NCBI GenBank assembly: GCA_020052645.1 | Contig: JAGVOQ010000031.1 | Span: 1 to 64,000, forward strand | Length of the DNA: 64,000 nt | Origin: Candidatus Omnitrophota bacterium | GTDB taxonomy: Bacteria > Omnitrophota > Gorgyraeia > Velamenicoccales > Velamenicoccaceae | Direction: 5' to 3' | Shown here: positions 34,101 to 44,526 of the stretch, one piece after another | Position numbering within the stretch: the first letter of the stretch is position 1 | How the letters are laid out: each line of letters starts with the position of its first letter | Notes under the pieces: model-generated | What the model saw: the letters and a program-made list of their open reading frames with translations, nothing else | Databases searched by the model: none | Told to the model about the DNA's origin: nothing | Program-made: the position numbers and the translations under genes

Positions 34101-34601
34101 CGATGAAAACTCATCAGCACACTTCAAAGCATCGTTATATCTATTGTCCATGAGAAGGCTGGGTATCTCGCCTTTAAGACAAGCGCTCGTGCCGATAAGA
34201 CCTTTGCCGTATTGAGCCAATACGTCCTTATCAATCCGCGGCTTATAATAGAAACCTTCCAGATACGCGATAGAAACCAGCTTCATTAAATTCTGATATC
34301 CTTCTTCATCCCGGGCTAAAAGAATAAAATGATTAGAACTCTCGCCCATCTTTAAATCAGCTTTTTCGATTCTACTTTTCGGAGCGATATACATCTCGCA
34401 ACCGATGATGGGTTTTAAACCGTGTTTACGAACTTCTTCATAGAATTCAATAGCTCCGAACATATTACCGTGGTCTGTAATAGCGACCGCCGGCATTTTA
34501 AATTCCAAAGCCGTTGCGATGAGCTCTTTGATACGGCAAGCGCCGTCGAGGAGGCTGTATTGCGTGTGAACGTGCAGATGGACAAAATCAGAATGAGTCA
34601 T
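31161..34601 (-). CDS. dnaE: DNA polymerase III alpha subunit
   Basis: 1146 residues, the replicative polymerase. N-terminal PHP domain (FVHLHVHTQYSLLDGACRI; AITDHGNMFG), polymerase core (GPGRGSAAGSLVSFLLGIT; LPDIDIDFCFERR; the FGTMLARAVIRDVGRV palm region; YRPGPIGSGMLDDFI), helix-hairpin-helix (FGLLALKNVGQGAIDSIV) and a C-terminal OB fold (ISIVGLINKIKLTTTRAK). DnaE1-type by length and domain order. Confidence 0.97.
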   Translation of the reverse strand: MTHSDFVHLHVHTQYSLLDGACRIKELIATALEFKMPAVAITDHGNMFGAIEFYEEVRKHGLKPIIGCEMYIAPKSRIEKADLKMGESSNHFILLARDEEGYQNLMKLVSIAYLEGFYYKPRIDKDVLAQYGKGLIGTSACLKGEIPSLLMDNRYNDALKCADEFSSILGKDNFFLEIQENFIPEQKIVNEGILKIAQELNLPLVATNDVHYLKKKSAHSHEALLCIQTQTTLQDPNRMRFQTEEFYFKSPEEMKELFKYAPQAIRNTIEIAERCNVELKFGKLHLPQYTVPRGQDRDEYLRNLCEEGLKRRYAGGAGPEVLSRLEHELMTIKKMGFVSYFLIVWDFIHYAKGKGIPVGPGRGSAAGSLVSFLLGITELDPLKYNLLFERFLNPERVGLPDIDIDFCFERRQEVIDYVNQKYGKENVAQIITFGTMLARAVIRDVGRVMAVPYAEVDKIAKLVPAELGITLEDALKTDELKNLYTNNAQVRELIDTAKDLEGLSRHASVHAAGVVIGDRPLDSYMPLCKVDEDTVTSGYSMKALEKIGLLKMDFLGLRTLTVVAETLKIVKRTRNIDVDIDAIPLDDKKTFELLASAQTMGVFQLESAGMRDLLKKLNPTQFEELIALLALYRPGPIGSGMLDDFIQRKHGLRPIIYDHPKLEGILKDTYGIMVYQEQVMQIASALAGFSLSQADLLRRAMAKKIPEDMEKQRRLFIEGAIHNKIERRIATKVFDLIDYFSGYGFNRSHSAAYALISYRTAYLKASYPVEFMSALLTSEKENTDKVVEYVKECARMGLTVSNPSVNESFSKFTVENETTIRFGLLALKNVGQGAIDSIVAARQEGGAFKSLEDLCERVDLRLVNRKVTESLIKCGTMDVFGLRRSQLMAMLPECLDYSVKSHRDRSSGQLSFFDMGFTEGNGFKRFNVKVPDIKEWPEIQLLSFEKEILGLYISGHPLVRYEHLLKRFSSCSISHLISHKDQEEISIVGLINKIKLTTTRAKAEKMAILKVEDLEGMVEILVFPNTYKQVARFIVANSVVLIRGKLSLREETPKILASNISPIDDAYRMISAINIDLTGLKENLLLALKEKLSLFSGSVPVYLHLDSQTNQKLKILVSQDLFVAPQPELFNEIEDLLGEERFLLTL

Positions 34602-34619
34602 ATGCTTCTATAGAGGCGT

Positions 34620-34820
34620 CTGTTCTCGCACAGCGCCTCTCCCCGTTAAACAACAATTAAAAATTCAACACAATAAGTGTTGGACCTTACTAATTCCCTA
34701 TAAAGGAAGGGTCAACAATGAACAATTATTTTTTAATTGTTCATTCTTCATTTTTTTGCCTTTCCTCTAAAAGGAACCAGGAAAGCACAACGCTTTCTGC
34801 GTTGCATTGTTCATTGCTTT
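34620..34820. repeat. hairpin-rich intergenic region between dnaE and guaA
   Basis: About 200 bp with several inverted repeats: GAGGCG/GCGCCTC-type arms near 34610-34650, a perfect 12-bp AT-rich palindrome (AATGAACAATTA with TAATTGTTCATT, 34717-34728 and 34734-34745), and CAACGC-TTTCT-GCGTTG near 34788-34804 just after guaA. No gene is visible. Confidence 0.55.
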
Positions 34821-36512
34821 TTATTCCCACTCTATCGTGGCCGGCGGCTTAGAACTAATATCATAAACCACACGGTTGACCCCTTGAACTTCATTGATAA
34901 TTCTGTTAGAAACTTTTCCTAAAAACGCGGGTTCTAATTTTACCCAATCAGCTGTCATGCCGTCAGTGCTAGACACACAACGAAGAGCGATCACATTGTC
35001 ATAAGTTCGCTCATCGCCCATAACCCCGACACTTTTGACGGTTAATAAAATCGCGAATGACTGCCAAACTTCTTCATAAAGACCGGCCTTACGGATCTCT
35101 GCGACGAAAATATCCTCAGCTTCACGTAAAATCTGCAAACGCTCAGGAGTCACGTCTCCGATAATACGAATGGCCAAGCCCGGCCCCGGAAACGGTTGAC
35201 GCGTGATGATCTCAGGAGGCAATCCCAGCTGTTTGGCCAATTGTCTCACTTCATCTTTAAAAAGTTGTCGCAGCGGTTCAATAAGTTTCAAGTTCATATG
35301 TTCCGGAAGGCCACCAACATTATGATGACTTTTGATCTTGGCCGTTGGGCTTCCTGTCGCAGATATAGACTCGATGACATCCGGATAAAGAGTCCCCTGA
35401 GCCAGATACTTGACGCGACGTATTTTTTTAGCTTCTTCTTCAAAAACCTTTATAAACTCATCGCCAATAATTTTTCGTTTTTCCTCAGGGTCTGTCACGC
35501 CCTTAAGCCGCTTCAAGAAACGATTCTGAGCATTGACAAAATCAAGATTCATATGAAAATTGCCGCGGAAGATATTCTTGATCTCTTCAGGTTCTCTGTT
35601 TCTCACAAGGCCATTGTCCACAAAAACACACCTGAGCTGTCTTCCGACAGCCCTATGAACAAGCATCGCCGTGACCGATGAGTCAACGCCACCGCTCAAG
35701 CCACAAACCACATTATCGTCACCAACAAGGGTGCGAATCTGAGCAACGGTATTCTTAATAAAAGAACCCATCTCCCAACTAGGACTGCAACGACAAACAC
35801 GATAAAGAAAGTTAGAAATAATCTGTGAGCCATGGGACGTGTGCGCAACTTCCGGATGAAACTGAACGCCAATGATCTTTTTATCCCGGCTTGCAAAAGC
35901 CGCATTAGGCGTATTAAGCGTATGCGCAATCGATGTAAAACCTTTGGGCAGTTTCGAAACAAAATCCCCGTGACTCATCCAGCACGTGATATTCCCTGGC
36001 AAGGCGTTAAGAAAATCAGAATGGTCATCAATGAAGAGTTCCATCCGGCCATATTCACGCTCTCTTGTCCGCTTAACTTTTCCACCAAAATACTGAGCCA
36101 GCAATTGCTGGCCGTAACAAATACCTAAAATAGGAAGTCCCAACTTAAAAATAGCCTTGTCGCACTTAGGACTTTTTTCATCGTAGACACTGGCAGGCCC
36201 ACCAGAAAAAATAAGGCCCTTGGGCGCTATTTTTTTAATCTCTTCAGCGGTTATAGTGTGTGAAACAATCGTGCTATAAACTTTATTCTCACGAACACGA
36301 CGCGCGATCAACTGCGTATATTGTGAACCAAAATCAAGGATCAATATGGCATTCTTCAAATGAGGTGCCATAATCGGCGCTTGAAACTTCTTCCCGGACT
36401 TTTGTTTATGCGAAAAATGAAACTTTTTGTGGAACTTTTTAATGCGGGGCTTTATTAACTTTTTTACTGATTTGAATCTTTTCAAAGGTGCTCTTTTTTT
36501 TGTTTTTTTCAT
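34821..36512 (-). CDS. guaA: GMP synthase (glutamine-hydrolysing)
   Basis: 563 residues. Glutamine amidotransferase domain ([37 protein letters not shown] with nucleophile Cys; [12 protein letters not shown]), ATP-pyrophosphatase P-loop ([21 protein letters not shown]), and the dimerisation domain ending [18 protein letters not shown]. It has an unusual N-terminal extension of about 50 residues rich in Lys, Arg and His ([19 protein letters not shown] onward) before the family start. The start overlaps guaB by 4 bp (ATGA), which supports the extended start; the ATG at codon 48 has no ribosome-binding site. Confidence 0.96.
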   Translation of the reverse strand: MKKTKKRAPLKRFKSVKKLIKPRIKKFHKKFHFSHKQKSGKKFQAPIMAPHLKNAILILDFGSQYTQLIARRVRENKVYSTIVSHTITAEEIKKIAPKGLIFSGGPASVYDEKSPKCDKAIFKLGLPILGICYGQQLLAQYFGGKVKRTREREYGRMELFIDDHSDFLNALPGNITCWMSHGDFVSKLPKGFTSIAHTLNTPNAAFASRDKKIIGVQFHPEVAHTSHGSQIISNFLYRVCRCSPSWEMGSFIKNTVAQIRTLVGDDNVVCGLSGGVDSSVTAMLVHRAVGRQLRCVFVDNGLVRNREPEEIKNIFRGNFHMNLDFVNAQNRFLKRLKGVTDPEEKRKIIGDEFIKVFEEEAKKIRRVKYLAQGTLYPDVIESISATGSPTAKIKSHHNVGGLPEHMNLKLIEPLRQLFKDEVRQLAKQLGLPPEIITRQPFPGPGLAIRIIGDVTPERLQILREAEDIFVAEIRKAGLYEEVWQSFAILLTVKSVGVMGDERTYDNVIALRCVSSTDGMTADWVKLEPAFLGKVSNRIINEVQGVNRVVYDISSKPPATIEWE

Positions 36513-37669
36513 TTTCCCATTCCTACGCGTTGCACTGCCTGGAATACTTTTCCTTCTGTCTGGATTGACGGAGCAATGATCATTTCCACATCATGCATTT
36601 CTTTTATATTTTGAGCCCCCAATGAACCCATGGAAGTTTTCAAAGCCCCCACTAAATTCTGAGAACCATCATCAACCGTTGCCGGCCCTATTAAAATTTG
36701 TTCCAGCGTTCCCGAAGTCCCGACTTTTATGCGAGTTCCGCGGGGTAAGTTTGCGTGAGACGTTGCCATTCCCCAATGATAACCCCGGCCCGGGGCTTCT
36801 TGCGCCCGTGCGAATGAAGAACCTACCATAACAGCGTCAGCGCCGGATGCGATAGCTTTACATATTTCACCGCCGATACGCATCCCGCCATCGGTAATAA
36901 TTGGAATATATTTTCCTGTGCGTTTAAAAAAGTAATCCCTGGCTGCCGCAGCATCGATCGTCGATGTCACCTGAGGCACGCCAATACCCAACACGCCACG
37001 CGTGGTGCATGCGGCACCCGGCCCTACGCCTATCAACACAGCGTTTGCTCCCAATTCCAAGAGATCGAGCGTCATCTTATAAGTAACCGCATTCCCAATA
37101 CCAACCGGAATTTTCAAGTCTTTACATAATTGACCATAATCACAGACTTTATATTCTGTTGAAATATGCCGTGCTGATGAAACTTGTGATTGAACGATAA
37201 AACAATCTGCGCCCGATTCCTGGGCGATTCTTCCAAACTTCTCCGCATTCTGAGGAATGCAACTTACAAGCGCGGGAACTTTTGCTGCTTTTATCTGTTG
37301 AATTCTTTTTCTGATAAGCGATTCTTTGATTTCGGGTTGGTATAGTTTCTGAAGGATTTCCGTGGCTTCTTCATTGCTTGCTTTTGAAATATCATTTAAT
37401 ATCTGACTTGGATCTTCGTAACGCGTTTGAACTCCATCTAAATTTAAAACCCCGATGGCCCCTAATTTGCCCATGGCAATCGCGAAATTAACATCAACAA
37501 CCCCATCCATGGCCGCTGCAATAATTGGAATATCGAGCTTAAGGCCTGCAACTTCCCACCTTATATCAACTTCGTTTGGATTGATGGTTTGTCCTCCTGG
37601 GACTAAAGCCACTTCATCAAATCCATAGCAACGCCTGGCACGCCTGTTGATTCCAATCCACTCTCCCAT
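36509..37669 (-). CDS. guaB: IMP dehydrogenase, GuaB3-like (no CBS domains)
   Basis: About 386 residues. TIM-barrel IMPDH fold with [31 protein letters not shown], the catalytic loop [22 protein letters not shown], and [32 protein letters not shown]. There are no CBS domains, and sequence style is that of the GuaB3 subgroup (known in actinobacteria and cyanobacteria). Start at 37669 ([20 protein letters not shown]) has a GGAGGTTG ribosome-binding site; the longer frame does not. Forms the guaB-guaA operon for IMP to GMP. Confidence 0.92.
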   Translation of the reverse strand: MGEWIGINRRARRCYGFDEVALVPGGQTINPNEVDIRWEVAGLKLDIPIIAAAMDGVVDVNFAIAMGKLGAIGVLNLDGVQTRYEDPSQILNDISKASNEEATEILQKLYQPEIKESLIRKRIQQIKAAKVPALVSCIPQNAEKFGRIAQESGADCFIVQSQVSSARHISTEYKVCDYGQLCKDLKIPVGIGNAVTYKMTLDLLELGANAVLIGVGPGAACTTRGVLGIGVPQVTSTIDAAAARDYFFKRTGKYIPIITDGGMRIGGEICKAIASGADAVMVGSSFARAQEAPGRGYHWGMATSHANLPRGTRIKVGTSGTLEQILIGPATVDDGSQNLVGALKTSMGSLGAQNIKEMHDVEMIIAPSIQTEGKVFQAVQRVGMGK

Positions 37670-37766
37670 AATCAACCTCCAAAAGTACGTAAGATAAGTT
37701 TTGTATAAGGTACCACATCTTTGCCTGAACTTCAATGATTTTATATATAAAGAACCTGCTTAAAAC

Positions 37767-37801
37767 AAAAAGCTGGGTCTTTTTAAAAGACCCAGCTTTT
37801 T
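37767..37801 (-). terminator. rho-independent terminator after groEL
   Basis: A 13-bp perfect stem (AAAAAGCTGGGTC with GACCCAGCTTTTT; 37767-37779 and 37789-37801) with a 9-nt loop and T-runs on both sides. It sits 29 bp after the groEL stop and can act bidirectionally. Confidence 0.85.
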
Positions 37802-37829
37802 GTCAAAACCAGAGAACCTTCGGGCATAA

Positions 37830-39473
<1,644 letters not shown>

Positions 39474-39601
39474 TTAAATTTGCCTGTTACAGGTTTTTTT
39501 ACTTAACAGATTTAACTCCGCAGCTTACGCCGCAAATTTCCTGCCGGCTTGCCGTGGCGGAAATTTACAAGTTCTTAAGCCAGGAGTCATTCAAAACTTT
39601 G

Positions 39602-39901
39602 TTATTTTTCTTTTTTCACTATAGCCACGATATCATCTTCACGAACGATCAAATACTCTTCACCATCTTTCGTCGTGACTTCTGTTCCTGAATATTTGGC
39701 GTAAAGAACGATATCACCTTCCTTCACTTCAGGCTTTTGAACTGTGCCGTTTTCTAAAACTTTTCCTTTACCCACAGCCACAACTTTACCCTCTTGCGGT
39801 TTCTCTTTAACCGTATCAGGCAAAAGAATACCACCCTTTGTCTTTGTCTCTGGCTCCAGAGGTTTTATAATTATTCTGTCGCCTAATGGTTGAAAATTCA
39901 T
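39602..39901 (-). CDS. groS: co-chaperonin GroES
   Basis: 99 residues. [28 protein letters not shown], the mobile loop KTKGGI and [15 protein letters not shown] are characteristic. A strong AAAGGAGGAGTG ribosome-binding site precedes the ATG. About 235 nt of leader separate it from the promoter, containing a three-hairpin element. Confidence 0.97.
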   Translation of the reverse strand: MNFQPLGDRIIIKPLEPETKTKGGILLPDTVKEKPQEGKVVAVGKGKVLENGTVQKPEVKEGDIVLYAKYSGTEVTTKDGEEYLIVREDDIVAIVKKEK

Positions 39902-39929
39902 GCCACTCCTCCTTTTTTAATGAGCGCAT

Positions 39930-40074
39930 AGCTTATGGAACATTCTTTGTGACATAAGTTATTGGCGCGAATTAATCCTTGACATTTACCCTAAAAAATC
40001 ATCAAAGTAAATGTCAAGGGTCAAATTCAGACAAACAACTTATGTGCGCTCCGCTTTTTAAGTTGTGTCTTCAT
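39930..40074 (-). repeat. three-hairpin element (copy 3) in the groES leader
   Basis: Read from ATGAAG at 40074: stem 1 ACAACTTA/TAAGTTGT (40059-40066 with 40035-40042), central 13-bp perfect stem CCTTGACATTTAC/GTAAATGTCAAGG (40007-40019 with 39977-39989), and stem 3 with arms AGCTTATG (39930-39937) and CATAAGTT (39953-39960). Ends 29 bp before the groES ATG, inside the transcribed leader. Confidence 0.75.
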
Positions 40075-40115
40075 TTGACTCCTTTTTTATATTTAGTTTT
40101 TAACAAGTTTTCAAA

Positions 40116-40142
40116 TTAGCACTCTTTTTAGAAGAGTGCTAA
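40116..40142 (-). promoter_or_regulatory. CIRCE operator of groESL
   Basis: TTAGCACTC-N9-GAGTGCTAA, a perfect match to the CIRCE consensus bound by HrcA. It begins directly downstream of the -10 box, the usual position for heat-shock repression. hrcA itself is not in the window. Confidence 0.97.
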
Positions 40143-40170
40143 TTTTAAAATAAAACGAAAACATTGTCAA
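40142..40170 (-). promoter_or_regulatory. sigma-70 promoter of groESL
   Basis: TTGACA (40165-40170) and TAAAAT (40142-40147) with a 17-bp spacer on the minus strand, abutting CIRCE. Confidence 0.85.
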
Positions 40171-40259
40171 GAGTTTTTTTTAATACTACTGAAAAAACAA
40201 CAATCCTCGATCATGGAAATTATGCTTTCTTAATACGCTTGAATTGGCTTTTAAACGTC

Positions 40260-41033
40260 TTATTTCTTGAGTTTCTGGCTGGAAAAAATCAAGTAGAGAC
40301 CTTTTAAAATAAGATGATCTTCAATAACAGAAAAATGCGAAGAATATGGCTTAATAAGAGCCACGTCTCCCCCGGTTGCGACAACACGGAACCCCTTGCA
40401 CTCCTTTTTCAAAAGCTTTTCAATAATCCCATCACAAAGACTCGCCGTCCCGTAAATGAGTCCAGCTCGAATGCTTGCCACAGTATCGCGCCCAATGATC
40501 TCGATGGGACGCGCCAATTCCACATAAGGCAGAAGAGCTGTTTTTTTATGCAAACCATCCTGCACCATCTTAAGACCCGGAGTGATCAGGCCTCCCAGGT
40601 ATTCGTATTTTTTTGAAAGAATATCAAAAGTTATCGCTGTCCCAAAATCAATAATAATAAGGCCAGGCCCGTATAATTTGGAAGCCGCGTACGCATTGAC
40701 AAGCCTATCCTGACCTACCTGAGACGGAATGCGATACCTATTCATAAGAGGTACTGTGACATGTTCGCCTACAACACAAGGATCCTGACCAAAAACTTTC
40801 TTCAAGACATAAACAGCATTTTTATTTACAGAAGGTACAACACTGCAGACGTACACCGCCTCAACATCTTTTAAATGACCGATGGTTGCGCAAATTTTTT
40901 TACGAATTCCCGAAACAGCTCTATTCTTTGATTTTAAAAGAAGTGTTTCGACTTTGAAAAAATGAGAAACAACGCCATCGTTGAACAATCCGATAGTGAC
41001 ATTGGTGTTTCCTATATCGACGCCGATAAACAT
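40260..41033 (-). CDS. coaX: type III pantothenate kinase
   Basis: 257 residues. ASKHA-fold P-loop MFIGVDIGNTNVTIGLF, catalytic-loop region RIPSQVGQDRLVNAYAA and GLIIIDFGTAITFDIL, and YLGGLITPGLKMVQDGLHKKTALLP are CoaX signatures. Phosphorylates pantothenate at the start of CoA synthesis. Confidence 0.95.
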   Translation of the reverse strand: MFIGVDIGNTNVTIGLFNDGVVSHFFKVETLLLKSKNRAVSGIRKKICATIGHLKDVEAVYVCSVVPSVNKNAVYVLKKVFGQDPCVVGEHVTVPLMNRYRIPSQVGQDRLVNAYAASKLYGPGLIIIDFGTAITFDILSKKYEYLGGLITPGLKMVQDGLHKKTALLPYVELARPIEIIGRDTVASIRAGLIYGTASLCDGIIEKLLKKECKGFRVVATGGDVALIKPYSSHFSVIEDHLILKGLYLIFSSQKLKK

Positions 41034-41087
41034 TAACTTTGCCTATATTGATTTTGTATACTAAGGGTATTCTTACCTTGCAAAATA

Positions 41088-41323
41088 AGTCCCTTCCTTT
41101 ATTTGGAACCAGTAAGGACTATCCTTTCTGGATTAGACCCTACCCTTATGTGGAATTGGGCTAGGTCTATCCCTTCTGGATTAGTCCCTTCCTTTATTTG
41201 GAACCTTTCTATACCCGGCCTTTATGGAAAGGCCGGTATGCCGCTTTCTGCGGCAGGACTACGCTTTCTGCGCTAGACCCTACCCTTATGTGGAATTGGG
41301 TTAGGTCTATCCCTTCTGGATTA
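41088..41323. repeat. mosaic direct-repeat/hairpin cluster
   Basis: A 50-bp unit beginning TAGACCCTACCC and ending TTCTGGATTA occurs at 41134-41183 and 41274-41323 with one difference; a 23-bp unit (AGTCCCTTCC ... TTGGAACC) occurs at 41088-41110 and 41183-41205. Between them lie CCGGCCTTT-ATG-GAAAGGCCGG and GCCGC-TTTCT-GCGGC hairpins. The final unit encodes the last residues (LIQKG) of BirA. Confidence 0.8.
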
Positions 41324-42113
41324 AAAGCACTAAATGACCCGAAGAAATCTTTTCCAAAAACCCGTTGTCTCTGCGGATAACAAGATTGCCATCCTCATCA
41401 AAATCGACGGCGTATCCTTCTACTTCTTTATCCTCCCACGAAACTCTAACGCGCCCCCCAAGGACGAGCTTTGAAAATTCCTTAATTTCATCAATCATCG
41501 TCGTAAAATCATCTTCAAGCATGCGATGGTAATATTCATCAATCCTTTTTAATATTATATGGGCTAAATCAGCGATGTCAAATTCTCTTGAGGAGATACA
41601 TTTTAATGATGTCGCCTCTTTAGGTAATTCATGAGCCTCTGAAAGTACGTTTAAACCCACACCGATGACAACATAATTGATCTTCTTACCGGAGACGTTC
41701 AACTCAGTCAGTATTCCGCAGATTTTCTTATTTTTAACCAAAACATCATTAGGCCATTTGATGGAAACATCCTCTATATGAATATCCGAAAGAGAACGTC
41801 TAACAGCAAGCGCTGTCATCAAAGTCACTCGAGAAGCTTTAGATAAAGACAACTTAGGTCTAAGAATAAAAGAAAAATAAAGTCCTTTGCCTTCTGGCGA
41901 AACCCAGGCATTGCCCAAACGCCCGCGGCCGTGTGTTTGACCTTTGGCAAAAACAACCAGCCCTTCTGGCTCATGATGTTGCGCGAAAAAGTGCGCCAGA
42001 TCATTGGTTGATGTCACTAAATCATAGGAACATATTTTTCTTCCAACGATTTTTGTGCCCAAGTCTTTCTTGGTTTCTCTCTTATGAATACGATGTATAA
42101 GTCCTTCGTCCAT
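41307..42113 (-). CDS. birA: biotin--[acetyl-CoA-carboxylase] ligase
   Basis: About 268 residues from MDEGLIHRIHKRE. Biotin-binding and adenylation motifs TNDLAHFFAQHH, FAKGQTHGRGRLGNAWVSPEGKGLYFSF and SIKWPNDVLVKNKKICGILTE are present, with a C-terminal SH3-like domain (GRVRVSWEDKEVEGYAVDFDEDGNLVIR). No N-terminal helix-turn-helix, so it is a ligase without repressor function. The earlier ATG (42152) lies next to a heptamer repeat; the C-terminal LIQKG and stop come from the direct-repeat cluster. Confidence 0.92.
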   Translation of the reverse strand: MDEGLIHRIHKRETKKDLGTKIVGRKICSYDLVTSTNDLAHFFAQHHEPEGLVVFAKGQTHGRGRLGNAWVSPEGKGLYFSFILRPKLSLSKASRVTLMTALAVRRSLSDIHIEDVSIKWPNDVLVKNKKICGILTELNVSGKKINYVVIGVGLNVLSEAHELPKEATSLKCISSREFDIADLAHIILKRIDEYYHRMLEDDFTTMIDEIKEFSKLVLGGRVRVSWEDKEVEGYAVDFDEDGNLVIRRDNGFLEKISSGHLVLLIQKG

Positions 42114-42142
42114 AATCAACTCATTTAAAAAAATAAATGTTT

Positions 42143-42173
42143 CAGGGAACAAAAATCAGGCAACAGGTATCAG
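42143..42173. repeat. 7-bp-period repeat (CAGGTAT family)
   Basis: Degenerate heptamers (CAGGCAA, CAGGTAT) at the birA upstream edge, inverted relative to 42314-42346. Confidence 0.6.
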
Positions 42174-42293
42174 AAAAATCATTAAATGAATCTACTTAAA
42201 TCCGTATATCGAAATCCGAAACAGGCTTTTTAAAAAAGCAATATTTCTGATTGAATCCCAAACTTTGAATTTATTAAATCCCCAGCCCCTAAG

Positions 42294-44309
42294 CTATTTT
42301 TTGTTTCCTTTTACTGTTACCCGATACCCGCTACCTGTTACCCGATTTGCTTTTTGCAATTTTGCAATTTCATCTCTGAGTGCGGCGGCTTCTTCAAATT
42401 TAAGATTCCGCGCGGCGAGCTCCATGTCGTGCTGCAAAAGCGAGACCAGAGAATCAAATTCATATTCTTGGATCTTTTGACCGGAAAGTTTCGCGAGGAA
42501 TTTCTTAGACTCACTCTCCTCCTCTAGACTTTCACGTATCTCCTTCTGGATCGATCGCGAAGTAATATGATGCTTATTATTATATTCCAACTGGATGTTT
42601 CGTCGGCGGTTGCTCTCTTTAATGGCTGTACGCATGGCGTTTGAAACCGTATCCGCATACATAACGACTTGACCGTTAATATTTCGAGCAGCCCGACCAG
42701 CCAATTGGATCAAAGAAACACCGGATCTTAAAAAACCTTCTTTATCCGCGTCTAAAATAGCGACGAGAGATACCTCCGGCAAATCCAAACCTTCTCTCAA
42801 AAGATTAACCCCCACGATACAGTCAAATTCTTTTTTTCTCAACTTTCTTAAAATCTCGATCCTCTCGATCGTCTTGATCTCTGAATGAAGATAGCTGACC
42901 TTTAACCCCTTTTCCTCTAAATATTGACTCAAATCTTCCGCCATCTTTTTAGTTAACGTCGTTACTAAAACACGTTCATTCTTTTCGGCTCTTTCACGGA
43001 TAAGCGCCTCAAGATCATCAACTTGGCCCTGACTCTTTTTGATAATGATATCAGGATCCGGAATGCCTGTCGGTCGTATGATCTGTTCAGCCGTAATACC
43101 GCCGGATTTTTTTAATTCATAAGGGCTGGGTGTGGCTGAAACAAAAACTGCCTGTTTGACGAGACCCTGAAATTCATCGAATTTCAAAGGTCGGTTATCC
43201 AAACAAGATGGCAGACGGAATCCAAAATTCACCAAAGTCTCTTTTCTCGCCTTATCACCTTCGTACATCCCGCGCACCTGAGGAAGCGTAACATGGCTTT
43301 CATCAAAAAACACGACATAATCATCTTGAAAATAATCCAATAAACAAAACGGCCGCGATCCGGGCGTACGAAATGACAAGTGCCTGGAATAATTCTCAAT
43401 CCCATGGCAATAACCTACTTCTTTAAGCATTTCCATATCATAACGCGTGCGTTGTTCCAAGCGTTGCGCCTCCAGTAATTTATTTTGTTTGCGCAACTCT
43501 TTCAATTGATCCTCTAATTCCAACGATATGGATTTAAGCGCCTCCTCAATCGCGTCTTCTGAAACAATGTAATGCTTGGCCGGATATATTCCCACCTTAT
43601 CCAGATCGCCAAATTTTTTACTGGTCAAAGGATTTATTTCGTAGATTTTTTTTATTTCGTCGCCATACAGCTCTACTCTGATCGCCCGCTCTGAATAAGC
43701 CGGAAATATATCAACCACATCCCCCTTAACCCTGACCTTACCCCGCTTAAATTCAAAATCATTACGTTCATACTGGATCACAACAAGACGCCTTAAGATA
43801 TCATGACGAGACACCGTCTGGCCAACTTCTAAAAAAACCATAAATTCTTTATACTCACGCGGCGAACCCAGGTTGTAAATGCAGGAAACTGATGCCACGA
43901 TCAACGTATCGGAACGTGAGAATAACGATGTTGTTGCCGACAACCTCAAGCGATCCAAACGTTCATTGATCGAAGCGTCTTTTTCAATATAGGTGTCTGT
44001 CTGCGGGATATACGCCTCAGGCTGATAATAATCATAATAGCTTACAAAATACTCGACGGCATTCTCCGGAAAAAATTCTTTGAATTCAAAATAAAGCTGA
44101 GCAGCCAAAGTCTTATTGTGAGAAATAACAAGCGCCGGTTTATTAATACGCTCGATCACATTAGCCATGGTGAAGGTCTTACCTGAACCCGTAACCCCTA
44201 AGAGTGTCAAAAAATCTTTTTTTGATTCAAGTCCTCGACTTAATTTTTCAATAGCCGTAACCTGATCCAAGGAAGGTTTAAATTTACTTTTGAGGTTAAA
44301 ATGAGGCAT
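42294..44309 (-). CDS. uvrB: excinuclease ABC subunit B
   Basis: 671 residues. Walker A LLGVTGSGKTFTMANVI, beta-hairpin region YYDYYQPEAYIPQTDTYIEKD, helicase motifs (VVFFDESHVTLPQVRGMY; VSATPSPYEL; VGVNLLREGLDLPEVSLVAILDADKEGFLRS; QLAGRAARNINGQVVMYAD) and the C-terminal UVR motif (LQHDMELAARNLKFEEAAALRDEI). Damage recognition in nucleotide-excision repair. The last residues (NRVTGSGYRVTVKGNKK) are encoded by a heptamer repeat, beyond the family's natural end. Confidence 0.97.
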   Translation of the reverse strand: MPHFNLKSKFKPSLDQVTAIEKLSRGLESKKDFLTLLGVTGSGKTFTMANVIERINKPALVISHNKTLAAQLYFEFKEFFPENAVEYFVSYYDYYQPEAYIPQTDTYIEKDASINERLDRLRLSATTSLFSRSDTLIVASVSCIYNLGSPREYKEFMVFLEVGQTVSRHDILRRLVVIQYERNDFEFKRGKVRVKGDVVDIFPAYSERAIRVELYGDEIKKIYEINPLTSKKFGDLDKVGIYPAKHYIVSEDAIEEALKSISLELEDQLKELRKQNKLLEAQRLEQRTRYDMEMLKEVGYCHGIENYSRHLSFRTPGSRPFCLLDYFQDDYVVFFDESHVTLPQVRGMYEGDKARKETLVNFGFRLPSCLDNRPLKFDEFQGLVKQAVFVSATPSPYELKKSGGITAEQIIRPTGIPDPDIIIKKSQGQVDDLEALIRERAEKNERVLVTTLTKKMAEDLSQYLEEKGLKVSYLHSEIKTIERIEILRKLRKKEFDCIVGVNLLREGLDLPEVSLVAILDADKEGFLRSGVSLIQLAGRAARNINGQVVMYADTVSNAMRTAIKESNRRRNIQLEYNNKHHITSRSIQKEIRESLEEESESKKFLAKLSGQKIQEYEFDSLVSLLQHDMELAARNLKFEEAAALRDEIAKLQKANRVTGSGYRVTVKGNKK
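42314..42346. repeat. 7-bp-period repeat inside the 3' end of uvrB
   Basis: Heptamers of type CTGTTAC, CCGATAC and CCGCTAC, period 7, overlapping the last codons of uvrB; inverted relative to 42143-42173. Confidence 0.75.
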
Positions 44310-44312
44310 GAT

Positions 44313-44347
44313 TAGTCTATAGTCAATAGCTTATAGTAAATAGTTAC
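44313..44347. repeat. 7-bp-period repeat (CTATAGT family)
   Basis: Units such as TCTATAG and TCAATAG with a 7-bp period, just upstream of uvrB. Pairs with the inverted array at 44497-44526; between them lie two further hairpins (GAGTATT/AATACTC and TAAGT-CTTTAAAG-ACTTA). Confidence 0.7.
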
Positions 44348-44496
44348 TTGGGGAGACCAAAAGACTTAAATCATAAAAAAATGAGTATTTAAAAAGGACA
44401 ACTTTTGAATACTCAAAATAAGATTTCTGCTGAATCGCGATATTTTAATCTACTAAATTATGTTTAAAAATAAGTTCTTTAAAGGACTTATTTTAA

Positions 44497-44526
44497 TCTA
44501 TCGTCTATAGTCTATCGACTATAGAC
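44497..44526. repeat. 7-bp-period repeat at the 3' end of nadC
   Basis: Units CTATCGT and CTATAGT with a 7-bp period. Read on the minus strand they encode the last residues (VYSR) and stop of NadC. Confidence 0.75.

Noticed and set aside
44348..44496. Promoter or riboswitch between nadC and uvrB
   Set aside because: Only hairpins within repeat arrays are visible; no convincing -35/-10 pair or known riboswitch core.
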